This document shows positions 22,430 to 35,200 of a stretch of 64,000 nucleotides of DNA, one piece after another. The stretch is from Taxawa tesnikishii (nom. ined.) (taxonomy: Eukaryota > Ascomycota > Dothideomycetes > Dothideales). Each line of letters starts with the position of its first letter. Within the stretch, counting starts at the first letter, position 1. The notes below the pieces were generated by a model. That model did no database searches, was not told where the DNA came from, and was given only the letters and a program-made list of their open reading frames with translations. A program made the position numbers and the translations under genes. The stretch covers positions 1 to 64,000 of the forward strand of contig JAPDRO010000028.1 in assembly GCA_030247885.1 (NCBI GenBank), in the 5' to 3' direction.

Positions 22430-24278
22430 ATATAGTTTATAGAAATATAAGTTACGCGAAGTAATAAGTTACTATAACGCGAACCTTTAATCTTCTATTA
22501 TTATTACTAACTACTATAAGTACTTTTATACTTAATAAATAAGCTTATATAAAAGAGGATATTTAGAAGGCTATTTCTACTATTGAAAATAACGAATACT
22601 TATTAGTTTATAAGGCTACCCTCGCATTTAAGGTCCCGAATATAATGCTATAATATTATATATTTAAACGAACTTTACGCGTTATAGCGTACTAAGATAA
22701 GTAGCTCCTTTCTATACTAAAAGAAAAGACGTTAGTATAATAAATTATACGTCTTATACGTACTAGATTCTCTACTTCGCTTATATTAACTTTATAAATA
22801 GTTAAGGAAATACGACGTAAACGCGTCTAACTTTCTAAGGCTTTTACTTTAACTCTTTAACTAATTAGTAAGTATTAGTTCGATCGCTTTAAGGCTTATT
22901 ATCTTAAGATTATAAGCATTTAGACGCGTTAAATTAATAGCGTATAGTTTAAAGCGACGAGCTATAAGAACGTAAAGAAGTAGTTTAATATAATAATAGA
23001 AATATAAATATAAAACTAATATATACTAAAGTACGTTTATAATATAAATAAGTTTAACTTCGTAGTTAAAGCGAGTTAGTTATTAAGAGTATTAGTTAAT
23101 ATACGTAAGAATAGTAGTTAAAAGTAAATTATTAGTAAGTAAGAATAAATAACTATAATCGAGTACGTAAGCGCTACTAGCCTAGCTATTTTACCCTTAT
23201 TAATCTATAAGGCGAAACATATAAATACTATATAAATACTTATATATACGCTTTTAAACTAAAGGTTCTTAATTAGTAATAGTAGCTAAACGTTTAATAG
23301 TTATAGTTACGAGTAACTAACTACTATATTTAAGCCTTTAATATAATTAAAGGACCTTATAACTTAGAGATTACTAATTATAGACGGCTATAGTAACTAT
23401 ATTACTAGTAAGGTAATTGCCTTCTATATATAAAATAAAATTAACTTAATAACTTTACTACCTTATTATTTGTATATTCTTTAACTACTTAACGTTAATA
23501 TATTTACGCTACTTAAGCGTACGCTAGCTTTAAAGACTAATACTACTTTACGAGTTAATTTTAACTATATATTACGCGTAAAATAAACTAAGATATATAT
23601 TCGCGTAAGGGATAGGGCGCTTACTACTTATAATATTCTCGCTAGATAGCGTAGTACTAGTTTAGTACTACTAAGCCTAATATTTATACTTAAAAAGCTA
23701 CCTTCTAAGACGACTCTAACTACTTTACTACTATATATACTACCCTAGCAACTTAATTTAAACTTATTACTACTTTATAGTTTACTACTAAATAGTACTA
23801 AACTACGTAAAGTAAACGCGCTACTTAATTCTATAATAAAGGCTATTTAGGACGTTCTATCTTTAGCGAAGCGATATATAGAGTAAATAACTCGCGCTTT
23901 TAAATCGACGTATAGTAAGCTTATTACTTTATGTAAGTAAGTAAAAGAATAGAAGAGGCTTCTTAATACTCGAAAGGCCTAAACAAAGAGTAAGCGAGTT
24001 GTATTAAAAGGGAAGTTTATGTTTAGTATGTAAGAAGTACTCGAAATAGTAAAGGTAGTAAAAGCGGAGATAGTAAAGAAAAAGACTCGTAGATAGCTAC
24101 GTAAGCGTAAGGCGAAAGAAATAACTAAGGAGGAGGAAGACGAGCTATTTAAGAACCTACCTAGCGACTCTGATTCTGATTATATTATGGTTGCAATGCG
24201 CAAATAATTAATGGAGTTGAAAGGGTAGAGATTCGTTGACCCACTACCCCGCGTGACCCACATCCCCGCGGACTACGT
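22430..24278 (+). mobile_element. Fot1/pogo-like DNA transposon, copy F4, RIP-mutated except for its right end
   Basis: The copy is 1,849 bp between TA at 22,428-22,429 and TA at 24,279-24,280. The right terminal repeat is GC-rich (CCACTACCCCGCGTGACCCA is visible), while the left one is fully AT-converted. Aligned to each other over about 40 bp, all the differences I see are C-to-T or G-to-A. The last about 130 bp, including the end of the transposase frame (SDSDSDYIMVAMRK then TAA at about 24,208), look close to the ancestral sequence. The element ends 48 bp from the stop codon of the F-box-like gene. Confidence 0.9.
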
Positions 24279-24326
24279 TAAGTATCTTAGATAGGTATTT
24301 CTTAGACGTAGAAGTAATACATTCTA

Positions 24327-25727
24327 TTACCTCGACTTCTCCCGCCGCTCTCGTAGGATCCTACAAAGCCGATCAAAGCTCTTCGAATCCTCTATAATTG
24401 TTTCTTGATGTGGATTGACATCTACTCCGCACCACTCGATACTACCGTCCCGTACATTATCTTGATCGGCTTCGGGCCATGGGTTGGGCAAGATGCCGTC
24501 CCAGAAGGCGACATATCGTTTGCTCCCGAGATGCAGACCCAAATCGTTCCTACGCTCGATATCGAAAGTGTCATTTTCTTCAGTATGCCGAAAGTCAAAG
24601 CTAAATTCGGTCAGATTGGGCAACTCATCGGCGATGCGGTCCAAGAAATACGCCCATTTTGTCTCGTAGCGGAAGCAGTTGAAGCCATAATCAGTGCCGT
24701 CGGGGTTTTCTGGGTCTGGAATGGGTCGCCAGTTGTTGGTATTCACTGACCACGTCTGCACGTTGTGGTTGGAGATGGAAATATGGCTGAGGACCATGAC
24801 GTTGTGGAAGTTGAGCCTCTTAAGGCTTTTACAGGATAGGATCCAATCCAGCTGGTCGTCTTGGTCGATGGTGTAGTAACCAAGACTCAACTCCTCCAGC
24901 TGTGGGAAGAGCAATGACGATGTCTCGAATTTGCCCGGGAAGGAGCCCCAGTTATCGTTTACGCTGTACAGTGAGAGCCGCTTCAAGTTGCTCGCCATTG
25001 GCTTCAGCCACCGTTCTACCAGATGTGGTAAGAAGGTACGCCGTTCTTCCTTGTCAAGATCATGGTCTGGACCATGTTCGTTTACTTCGACAGTCATCTG
25101 GATATGTAGCTCGTCAAGCTTGCTGGTAACGGCGGTGAACAAGTCGCTGGACGTGAAATCAGGTATCGGTAGGTTCTGTAGGTTTTTGAGAGTCAAACTT
25201 CTAATGGTACTGTTACCCTTGGTATCATTATGCGATAGAATTCCGGTGAAGAGGGTCTCAAGCATGCTAATGCGGTACCCGAGATCTTCAGGCGGCGGCT
25301 GGGTCCAGATTTTATTCGCGCTTTCGATACCCATTGCTAGTGTGGTAGAATGAAGGATCACAGAATCTGTCCTCGGGAGGCGATCGAGTGCCTTTACAGC
25401 GTCGAAGAAGACCTGTTTTCTCCTCTCCTTGTGCTCTTGGTAGCTATCAATGTCCGCATCTCCTTCTGCGTTGCTGTTGAACTCGTCGTATTCCTCATCG
25501 GGGTTGTATCTATACATATCGATGTCGATATCTTTATACGACCAGATTGTGACTTTGTGTGGCAGTTGACGGAGCCGATTGTTTTGAATGACGTGGTTCC
25601 ATCGGCTGATCGAATCCTTAGTAGGTTTGAGCACGATCTCGCTAAAGAGACGACGTGTGGCGATTTGACTAAGCCTAGTGCGGGAACATCGGATGCTTTT
25701 GAGGTCGTTGATTAGCAGTCGTCGCAT
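24327..25727 (-). CDS. F-box/leucine-rich-repeat-like protein
   Basis: A single uninterrupted frame of 466 codons begins at ATG 25,727 (MRRLLINDLKSIRC). The N-terminal LLINDLKSIRCSRTRLSQIA resembles the second half of an F-box, and in-frame codons upstream (PDLAALSTETLDLT) look like its first half but lack an ATG before a stop at about 25,865. The true start may therefore be a non-annotated upstream exon. The rest has loosely spaced Leu-rich segments (IRSLTLKNLQNLPIPDF, LKRLSLYSV, LEELSLGYYTID, LKRLNFHNV), typical of fungal F-box proteins that recruit substrates to SCF ubiquitin ligases. It has normal codon use, shows no RIP damage and sits between a transposon and a decayed transporter. Confidence 0.8.
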   Translation of the reverse strand: MRRLLINDLKSIRCSRTRLSQIATRRLFSEIVLKPTKDSISRWNHVIQNNRLRQLPHKVTIWSYKDIDIDMYRYNPDEEYDEFNSNAEGDADIDSYQEHKERRKQVFFDAVKALDRLPRTDSVILHSTTLAMGIESANKIWTQPPPEDLGYRISMLETLFTGILSHNDTKGNSTIRSLTLKNLQNLPIPDFTSSDLFTAVTSKLDELHIQMTVEVNEHGPDHDLDKEERRTFLPHLVERWLKPMASNLKRLSLYSVNDNWGSFPGKFETSSLLFPQLEELSLGYYTIDQDDQLDWILSCKSLKRLNFHNVMVLSHISISNHNVQTWSVNTNNWRPIPDPENPDGTDYGFNCFRYETKWAYFLDRIADELPNLTEFSFDFRHTEENDTFDIERRNDLGLHLGSKRYVAFWDGILPNPWPEADQDNVRDGSIEWCGVDVNPHQETIIEDSKSFDRLCRILRERREKSR

Positions 25728-26279
25728 GGTGAGGTCCAGAGTTTCCGTGGACAGGGCTGCTAGATCGGGCTTGGATCTCTTCGAAACTTTTGTAAAATTG
25801 ACCGAGCTGTGTGTACGGTCGAGTATGAAACAAGATTCTGCCCTGACGCTCTGAATTGATGCTAGAACAGTATAGTGCCCAGCTCGAGCAGATGCGCAAC
25901 TACGGTGATGTCGTATGTTACGATCAGGGCGCCGAATATATAAGTCCGGCTATCGCAATGCAGAGTTGCACCGGCCAGGCGACACTGTTGCAGACTAGTA
26001 AGCGAACAGACCTTGTGACGATATGAGAAGGTAGGGTTCAAGGGGGTGACAGTTCTATCAAGCGCTTTATCATTAGAGTCGGTTCAATTTCGGAGATCGA
26101 CGGTACTGTCACCTCCTTGATTCTTGGCGGTCATCCAGCCGAGGCCACGACAGTGCGGTGTTATCAAGTCGCCAAATGTGTTACCCTGGCGCTTGCACGC
26201 CTGTGCTTTCGCAACATGGATTCTGCCAGGTTATAGACTCCTCATCACTCACATCCTAACGCAACGCGGCCATACGTTC
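25728..26279. other. Intergenic region
   Basis: The composition is normal. It holds the 5' side of the F-box-like gene and the lost 5' half of the ABC transporter. I see no separate gene. Confidence 0.45.
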
Positions 26280-28722
26280 GAGATCAGTGTTCTGAGACAA
26301 GCGCGAACTCATTCTCTCTCAAAAACCCTTCCGGAGGCCATGAATGCGCTTGCTAGTTCCGACCGCATCGAACGCTTCTTGGTGAGGGAAGGAGGCGAGC
26401 TTGCTATTAGTAGCGAGAATTCGGTTTTTGCGCACAGGACGCCTGGCTACCAAATGATACGGTTAAGAACATCATCCTTGGCCTATCGGAGCTCGATCAG
26501 CAATGGTACCTTTCCGTTGTGCAAGCATGCACGTTGGCCAGAGACATCGCTTCCTTCCCGTCCCGCTACGAAACTATCATTGGCAGCAAAGGTGTTTCAC
26601 TGAGTGGTGGGCAGAAGCAAAGTCTGGCTCTTGTACGAGCCCTATACTCTCGCAAGAAAGTCTTTGTGCTGGACGATATGCTTGCAGGCCTAGACGCGGG
26701 TCTATCAAAAACCATCGTTCTCAGCCTGAAGGAGCTTTTTCAAAAGTATAAGTTGACTGCTATCATAGCTACGCACTCTATCAATCATCTAATCACGCTG
26801 ACCACATCGTGGCTTTGGGACCCGGCGGGAAAATCGTAGAACAAGGCTCATACGAGACTTTGCTCTCGCATGACGGTTACGTGAGCAGTCTCGGACTCAG
26901 CAGCGAACACCATGAAGAGGATAAGAAGCCCGAGGACCTTGCATTGGCCATACAGCACGTTGTCGCGCGTAAAGCCGATGATGATACCCAACAAGAACTT
27001 GCTCGCAAGACCGGCGATTCTTCGGTCTATAGATACTACGTGATGTCGATCGGTTGGAAATTGGGCTAGATCGTAATGCTCACCGCGGGGTGTTTTGCTT
27101 TTGCCAGAAAATTCCCCGAACTCTGGGTCCGATGGTGGTCGGAAGACTGTGAGCTTACCAACCCTCGCCATCCGCTCGGTCCATGGATTGCCGTTTACAT
27201 CTTCATCAGCATTGTTTCCACTGCATCCGTCTTCTCGCACTTTTGGGCTTTTCTGGTCCGGACAGTGCCAAAGTCGTCAGCGAAGCTGCACCAACAGCTG
27301 TTGAACAGGGTCATGAATGCGCCGTACTCGTTCTTCGTCAACACCGACACCGGCGTGACACTCAATCGCTTTGCAAACCATATGTCCTTGATGGAACTTC
27401 AGCTTGCAGGAGCAGTAGTTCAAACACTCCTTGGCGCTGGCCCCTGCATTGGCGCTGCCATCTTAATCGCAGCCGGCGCGGATTATGTTGTAATCACTAT
27501 GCCATTCATCATCGGCATCCTCTACCCCATCCAAAGATCTCTTTGCGTACTTCTCGCCAGCTGCGCTTTATGGACCTCGAAGCGCAAGCGCCGCTGCTCG
27601 CACATTGTGTGGAGACGCTCACAGGTGTGACGACAATACGGGCATTTGGCTGGCAACGAGATTCACACCGCAGATGTCTTGGCCTGCTTGACCGCTCCCA
27701 ACGCCCTTAGTATCTCTTGCTGTGTGCTCAGCGATGGCTAAATCTCGTGCTCGACTTGGTCACTGCGGCGGTAGCGACTGTTGTCGTCTCTTTCGCCGTG
27801 ACGATGCAGCACACGGCGAGCGCAAGCTCGGTTGGCTTGTCACTGCTCAACATTCTCAATCTCAATACTCAGCTCGCCAACTTGATCGTGGCCTAGACAG
27901 CGCTCGAGACCTCTCCTGGAGCTGTTGCACGTTGCAGAAGCTTTGAGTTGACCACACCGTCTGAACACCTTGCTAGCGAAAACGTTCAACCACCGGCTGA
28001 CTGGCCGTCCGCAGGCCGATTGCAGCTCTCTAGGGTCACCGCTGCCTACACGAAAGGCAGCGTGCCAGTTTTGCAAGACGTCTCATTGTCTATCCCGCGG
28101 GCGCAAAGATTGGCATCTGCGGTCGCAGTGATAGCGGCGAATCCTCATTGCTGCTCACGCTATTTCGTGTGCTCGATCCGTCCTCCGGAGAAGTACAGGT
28201 CGACGGCCTCGATCTTGCTACTCTCCCGCGCGCCGTCATCCGCAGTCGCTTCACGGCCTTGCCGCAAGACGCTCTTTCCGTGCAAGGCAGTGTGCGCACG
28301 AATCTCGATCCCCTCAAGGCCCATTATGAAGCCATCTCCTCTGCACTGCTTAAAGTCGGCCTTTGGGCCTGGTTAATGCACGGGGTGGACTTGATACCGC
28401 AATGAACAGCCTTGGACTATCGCAAGGTGAGATGCAGCTCTTCGCTGTCGCTCGCGCGCTCCTGCGGCCTAACAAGCTATTGATCATCGATGAGATGACA
28501 AGCGCGGTGGATGGGGCCACGGAGGAGCGCATTTTGGAGCTCGTTCGGAAAGAATTCGGAAGAAGCACGGTGATCGCTGTCGCACATCGGCTGCGCACAA
28601 TTGTGGATTTCGATCTGCTGGTTTTCATGCATGAGGGGCGCTTGGTCGAATACGGCGCGCCACGAGAGTTGCTAGAGAAGGATGTGGGATGGTTCAAGAG
28701 CATGTGGGAAAGTGATTTGTGA
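26280..28722 (+). pseudogene. ABCC-type multidrug transporter, 5'-truncated and decayed
   Basis: Plus-strand pieces follow the order of the C-terminal two thirds of a fungal ABCC transporter. They are the end of TMD1 with its linker (LPEAMNALASSDRIERFLV), NBD1 (AWLPNDTVKNIILG, signature LSGGQKQ, Walker B VFVLDD), TMD2 (KFPELWVRWWSED ... NRFANHMSLMELQL), and NBD2 (SIPAGAKIGICGR, a signature-like LSQGEMQ, Walker B LLIIDEMTSAVD, H-loop AVAHRLRTI). The first membrane domain is absent. The NBD1 Walker A segment is missing altogether, because the linker runs straight into the Q-loop region. The NBD2 Walker A reads GRSDSGESS, without the catalytic Lys. A TAG stop precedes TMD2, and several frame changes occur, two of them at short homopolymers (28,094-28,096 and 28,365-28,367). 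Confidence 0.85.
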
Positions 28723-28742
28723 AGCTATCTCGATATATCGCT

Positions 28743-29330
28743 TTAAGAGATGGGTTGAAGTACAACGAGATGGCTTGCTCGCTCCACTAGAAACAAGCTC
28801 GACGAGTATCCAATGAGGTTCTCATCGAACGACTGGCGACATTGAAGGTCAATATCTACTTGGACCATGTACTTCGTCTCGGCCTGTAAATTGATACGTG
28901 CTCTTAGTTTTAGGTCGGATACCCCGGTCCACTCGACGAGTGATATGCGGCCAGAATCCAATCGTAGAGCGGCGCCAGTCCCCGAAGCTAGCGCACGCTT
29001 CAGCGGCGCAAACACCCTAACATCAAGCGGCTGGAGTATGTGCGAAAAATAGGGCGGCAATCCAAGCAGGCCAGTTACGTACTCTATGTAGAAGGCAATC
29101 GCGTTCGTAGTAATGTAGCTACTATGTCTAGTCGCCGCGCCGTAGGGTTTTCAGGCCGCGATAAAGGCTCGAAAATTGTAGTTAGCCTTTCGTAGCCGTA
29201 GCTATAGGATATCTAGCCGTTGCTACTAGTTAAGGCTCTTCAATTAAGAGGCGTATATATAGTTACATATGTAGTATTAGGATATTTAGCCTTAAAGATA
29301 ATTAAGGGTAGTAGAGTTATCTTAGTAGCA
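28743..29330 (-). mobile_element. Fot1-like transposase fragment (F0), little mutated at its left end
   Basis: The minus-strand frame 29,060-28,743 encodes PPYFSHILQPLDVRVFAPLK followed by RALASGTGAALRL, the typical end of the DDE catalytic domain in Fot1/pogo transposases and the same family as F1-F7. The left part keeps normal GC content, while from about 29,080 rightward the sequence becomes more and more AT-converted. Both element ends are missing. Copy F5 starts at 29,331 inside it, and the N-terminal half was not found to the right of F5. Confidence 0.8.
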
Positions 29331-29802
29331 ATGTAAATCGCGAGGAAGCTAGTTAAGTAAAGTAATTAATTACTTAATTTCTACTCCTTTAACTCTATTA
29401 ATTATCTACGTACTATAATAATAATGGAATTAGAATTCAAGTTACTATATATGTTTTTATATACTTTATTACTATTATCTTTAAGTACTACTTTAATTAG
29501 ATACTTATATAGCTATTTACGTAACTTTTTTAATGTTAACTTTACTTTAGTTCCCTTTATTATTTCGAGTACTTTTTTATATTAAATATAAACCTTTCCT
29601 TTAATATAACTTACTTACTTTTCTTTTAAGTCTTTTATATATTAAGAAGCTTTTCTTATTTTTCTACTTACTTATATAAAGTAATAAGCTTACTATATAT
29701 TAACTTAAAAGATAAGTTATTTACTTTATATATTACTTTATTAAAAAACAAACGTTTACGTAACTTTAATTACTAAGTTAAGTATTATATTTACTTTATA
29801 TA

Positions 29803-31644
29803 ACGTGTTTTATTACTAAGTAGTTACTTCCTACTAAGTAGCTACTTCTTACTAATATTATAACTATTATAGACTATTATAATAATACTACTATAACGTA
29901 ACGTATAATTTACCTATAATAAAGGTATATTATACCTTACTATTAAGGCTACTTAAGTAACCCTTCTTAATAGTATAAAATACGCGTTTAAAGTATACGA
30001 CGTTCCTTAAATAACGCTAAGACGATAATATAATAAAAAGTTCGTATAATACGACTATGCTTAACTTAAAGAAGCTAAAGAAAATAAAGAAAGAAGTAAT
30101 AATAGTATATATACTCGAGCTAAACTCGCGAGAAATAAGTACTATAAAGACTATAGTAAAAGAAATAGTTAATAATCTACTTACTATACGTAGTAAAGGA
30201 CCTATTAGTAAGTACTAAGTAGATAGGTTTAAGACGCGTATTAAGGAAGTTAAGCTTTAATATAATTATTTATATAATCGTTAGTAAGCCTTAAACGAAG
30301 ATATACGCGTTATAATACCTTAGTTTAAGCTAGTTAAAAGATAAAGGAAAAGTATAATATCTTAGATAAAGATATATATAACTTTAATAAGTCTAGGTTT
30401 ATAATAAGTATAATTAATACTTAAATAGTCTTTATAAGCTCTAAGAAATAAAGTAATCTTAAAAGATATAACTAAGTAACTAGGAGTAAGTTACAATTAT
30501 TTAAGGTATTTATATTACTAAGTAAGTTATCTTACTTTTTATTATCTTTAGTAGTAAGGTCCTTATATTAAGTTAGTACGTCGACTTACTTTGCGATTAA
30601 GTAATTAAGACTAGTACTAATAGCTAGACGATAAATAAGTTTACTTTAAAGTAGTTAAAGTACTTTAATACGTATATAAAGGCGCGTTAAGTAAGTATAT
30701 ATTACCTACTAATTATAGATAATTATAAGAGTTATAGTAGTTACGATTTCTATAACTATTATAAAGAATAAAAACCTTTATTCTTTATATACCCTTATAC
30801 TTATTATACTTATTATAGCTACTTAACGTAAGCTATTTTACCCCTTAAAGTAAGTATATAACGCGGAGATTAATAACTAGTTATAGTACTTTATTATATA
30901 AGTTAAAAAAGAGGCCTTCTTACTAGCCTTTTATATTACTTTTAATAAGGTAATTATAAAAGAGAATATCCTAGTAAACTTTAAAGGCGCTAGATTAGTT
31001 CCTTATAACTTAAAGTAAGTACTATTAAAGCTTAACGTAGTACTTTATACGCCGATACTTATACTATTAAAGGTTACTTTATAAGAGTTTAAAATACTAG
31101 TTAACTTAAAGGAAATAAAGGCGTAGATAATACTAGTTTATAAGCGGATATAATAGTATAAAAATCGCTTATTTTACCTTTCTTATAAGTTATAGATTTA
31201 CTTATTAAAGGCATAGCTATTATAAGTTATAGATTAGAGTTATAAATAAGGGAAATCGTAAGTCTTTAAAAGTTAATTAAGGCGTTAATAAAGTAATATA
31301 GTCGTAAAAGAAAGTATATTTAAATAAAGGAAAGCCTAATAGTAAGTAACGTATAGAATTTAATAGCTAAAAAGGATAGTAGTAGTAAGGAGGGTACTAA
31401 ATAGCTTATAAAGAAAGTATATATATAAAGGTACTATAAATATTATAATAAGACTAGTTATAATACGCGTACTTATACTATAGAAATAGTAAATATAGAC
31501 GATAGTAACGCTTTTAAATAGTATTATAAGCTAGAGTATATCTTTATATAGTATTATAATACGAAGGTAATAGTTTATAATAGTTGCGATATTAGTAAGA
31601 AGTAGTTACTTAGTAGAGAGTAGCTACTTAGTAATAAAACATAT
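29803..31644 (+). mobile_element. Pogo-like DNA transposon, family B
   Basis: The element is 1,842 bp with inverted ends of about 55 bp (ACGTGTTTTATTACTAAG at the left, CTTAGTAATAAAACATAT at the right), flanked by TA. Each end has an internal direct repeat of the GTAGCTACTT type. A plus-strand reading through the mutations gives an N-terminal helix-turn-helix-like stretch and DDE-like blocks. These include IYNFNKSRFIISIINTQIV and YYLLIIDNYKSYSSYDF, the latter resembling the second catalytic Asp region (LLxxDGHxSH). It is inserted in F5. A truncated relative is at 20,110. Confidence 0.82.
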
Positions 31645-31704
31645 TAATTTAGTCTTATTTAATAATAAGCTATTAAGTAGTAAAAGGTTTAAATTAAGTT
31701 ATTT

Positions 31705-31855
31705 AAAAGGGTAGTTTATAGTAATATATAGAACGCTAGGACTTAGTAGATTATAGTAGAGACTAATTATTATCTTCCTTTAAAGGGGCCTCGAACTTTC
31801 TTATAAGTAGGACGAGTTTACTTTATAAACGAGTCCTAGGCGTTACGTAACTACC
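31705..31855. mobile_element. Small MITE-like insertion in F5 (about 145 bp)
   Basis: Compared with copies F1 and F3, F5 has about 145 extra bp here. The insert begins with GGGTAGTT and AACGCTAGGACT and ends with the inverse (AGTCCTAGGCGTT and AACTACCC). It has inverted ends and no coding potential. Exact borders are uncertain by a few bases. Confidence 0.6.
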
Positions 31856-32219
31856 CGTAATATATTATAGAAGTATATAAGGTTATAAATTTACTAAAGT
31901 TAACTTTATAAGTAACTTATTAAGTACTATTATAAAGCTTAGAAATTAAAGACTAATACTTCTTTATTTAATAAAGATATTATATTTAATAAGTACTTTA
32001 TTTCCTACTTAAATATATATTTTTATTTATTTTACGCGTAATATATAGTTAAAATTAACTTGTAAAGTAGCGTTAGTTTCTAAGACTAATATATACTTTA
32101 ATAAAGTAAAGATATTAATATTAAGTAGTTAAAGTATATATAAATAGTAAGGTAATAAGATAAGTAAGTTAATTATATTTTCTATAAAGAAAGTAATTAC
32201 TTTTACTATTATATAGTTA

Positions 32220-35200
32220 ACGTAAACTACGAGGTAGTAAACTAGGTAAAGTAATAAACTAACGTAAACCGCGAGGTAATAAATTAAGTAAAGTAATAAA
32301 TTACTAAAACGCGACTCTTTAATTTACTAATATTACTATTACTTACTATAAGTACTTTTATACCTAACTAGTAAGCGTATATTAAAGCTAATATTTAAAA
32401 TACTATTTTAGCCCTAAAAAAGAAGGAATATATATTAATTTATAAGGCTACTAGCGCGTTTAATATCTTAAGTATAACGCTTTAAAATTATATAGCTAAA
32501 TATACTTTATACTTTATAGTATATAAAATAGAGTAGATCCTATTAGTTGCAAAAGAGAAGATATTAGTCCGATAAATTATACGTCTTATATATATTAACT
32601 TTCCTACTTCGCTTACGTTAGTATTATAAATAGCTAAGGAAATTTAATATAAACGCGTATAACTATTAAAGACTTTATAGCTATTACTTCGACTAATTAG
32701 TAAAAAGTAGCTCGATTACTTTAAAGCCTACTATCGTAAAATAATAAGTATTTAGACTCGTTAAATTAATAGTATACGCTTTAACGTAATAAGTTATAAA
32801 GTTATAAAGAGGTAATTTAACGTAGTAGTAGAGCTATTTATATAATATAACTATTCCTTAAAGCGCGTTTATAATATAAATAAGTCTAACTTTACTATTA
32901 AAGTAAGTTAATTATCGAGAGCTTTAGTAAATATATATAAAGTATTAAGCTAAAAGTAAATCGAAAGCTAAGGGAAGTAAATAATAGTAACTAAGTATAT
33001 AAGCGCTACTAGAGTTACTATATTACCCTTAATTATCTTTAAGGCTAAATATACTAATACTACGTAGGTACTTACGTATATACCTTTAAACTAAAGGTTC
33101 TCGACTAGTAGTAATAGCTAAACGTTTAATAGTTATAGTTTCTAGTAGCTAACTATTGTTTTTAAATTCTTAACGTAACTTAATAACTTTATAATACGAA
33201 GGATATTAATTATAAATAGCTATAGTAGCTATATAATAGCGAAAGTAATCGCCTTTTATATAGAGAATATAATTAACTTACTTATCTTACTACCTTACTA
33301 TTTATATATTCTAGCTACTTAATATTAAGGTATTTATATTACTAAAGCGCGCGTTAGTCTTAGAAACTAACGCTATCCTACGAGTCGATTTAGGCTATAT
33401 ATTACGCGTAAAATAAACGGAGATATATATTCGAGTAAGGAATAAGGTGCTTACTAAATATAATATCCTTACTAAATAAAGAGGCGCTAGCCTTTAACTT
33501 CTAAGCTTTATAATAGTACTTAATAAGCTACCTATAAAGTCGACTTTAATAAATCTATAACTTTATATACTTTTACTATAACTTAATTTAGACCTTTTAC
33601 TACTTAATAGCTTATTACTAAATAGTACTAAGTTACGCAAAGTAAACGTAGTACTTAATATAACTATTAAAGCTACGTAGGACTTACCTTTTTAATAGAG
33701 TATTATATAAAGTAAATAACTTGCGCTTTTAAGTTAATATATAGCGAGCTTATTATATTACGTAAGTAGGTAAAAGAATAAGAGAAGCTTCTTAATATAT
33801 AAAAGGCTTAAAAGAAGAAAAAGTAAGTTATATTAAAGGGAAAGTTCGTATTTAATATAAAAGAAATACTCGAAATAGCGAAGGTAATAAAAGCGAATTT
33901 AGTAATAAAAAAGCTATATAGACGACTATATAAGCGTTTAATTAAAGAAGTAATTAAAGAGGAAGAAGATAATAAACTAGAAAACATTTATAGCGACTTA
34001 AATTTTAATTATATTATTATTATAATTTGTAAATAATAGTAGAAGCTAGGAGATCTATAGTTAAGTAATTTATTACCTTACTTAATTTATTACTTCGTAG
34101 TTTACGTTATTAAAACGTAACTCTTTAATCTTTTAACTTTACTATTATTTATTATAAATACTTTTATAACTAGTAAACTAGTCTATACTAAAGCTAATAT
34201 TTAGAATGTACTTTATACCTTAAAAGAGAAGTAATACCCTTTTATTTATAAGGCTACTAGTATATATAATATTCCTTATAATACTCTATGTAATTATATA
34301 GCTAAATAAACTTTATACGTAATAGCGCGTAAATCGTAATAAATCCTTTTAAACGCAAAAGAGAAGACATTAGTTTAATAAATTATATATCTTATATATA
34401 CTAGCTTCCTTACTTCGCTTACGTTAGTTATATAAATAACTAAAGAAATCTAACGTAAACGCGTATAATTATTAAGGACTTTACGACCTTCTTTTTAACT
34501 AATTAGTAAGAAGTAACTTAACTACTTTAAAACCTACTATTTTAAGATAGTAAGTATTTAGACTTATTAAATCGAAAGTATATACTTTAATATAATAAGT
34601 TATAACGCTATAAAGAAATAGTTTAACGTAGTAACGAAGCTATTTATATAGTATAATTACCCTCTAAAGTACGTCTATAATATAGACGAGTTTAACTTTA
34701 TAATTAAAGCGAGTTAAATATTAAGAACATTAGTTAATATACGCGAGGTAGCTAGTTAAAAGTAAATCGAAAGTAAATAAGAGTAAATAATTATAATCGA
34801 GTATATAAATACTACTAAGGAAGTTATATTACCCTTAATTATCTTTAAGGTTAAATATACTAATACTATATAAGTACCTATATATACGCTTTTAAACTAG
34901 AAGTTCTTAACTAGTAGTAGTAACTAGATATTTAATAGTTATAGTTTATAATAATTAACTACTATCTTCGAGCCTTTAACGTAATTAAAAACTCTATAAT
35001 ATAAAGAATACTAATTATAAATAGTTCTAGTAGCTATATAACTATAAAGGTAATTACTTTCTATATAGAAAATATAATCGACTTACTTATCTTATTATCG
35101 TACTATTTATATATACTTTAATTACTTAGTATTAGCGTATTTATACTACTTAAGTACGCGCTAGCTTTAGAGACTAACGCTACTTTACGAGTTAACTCTA

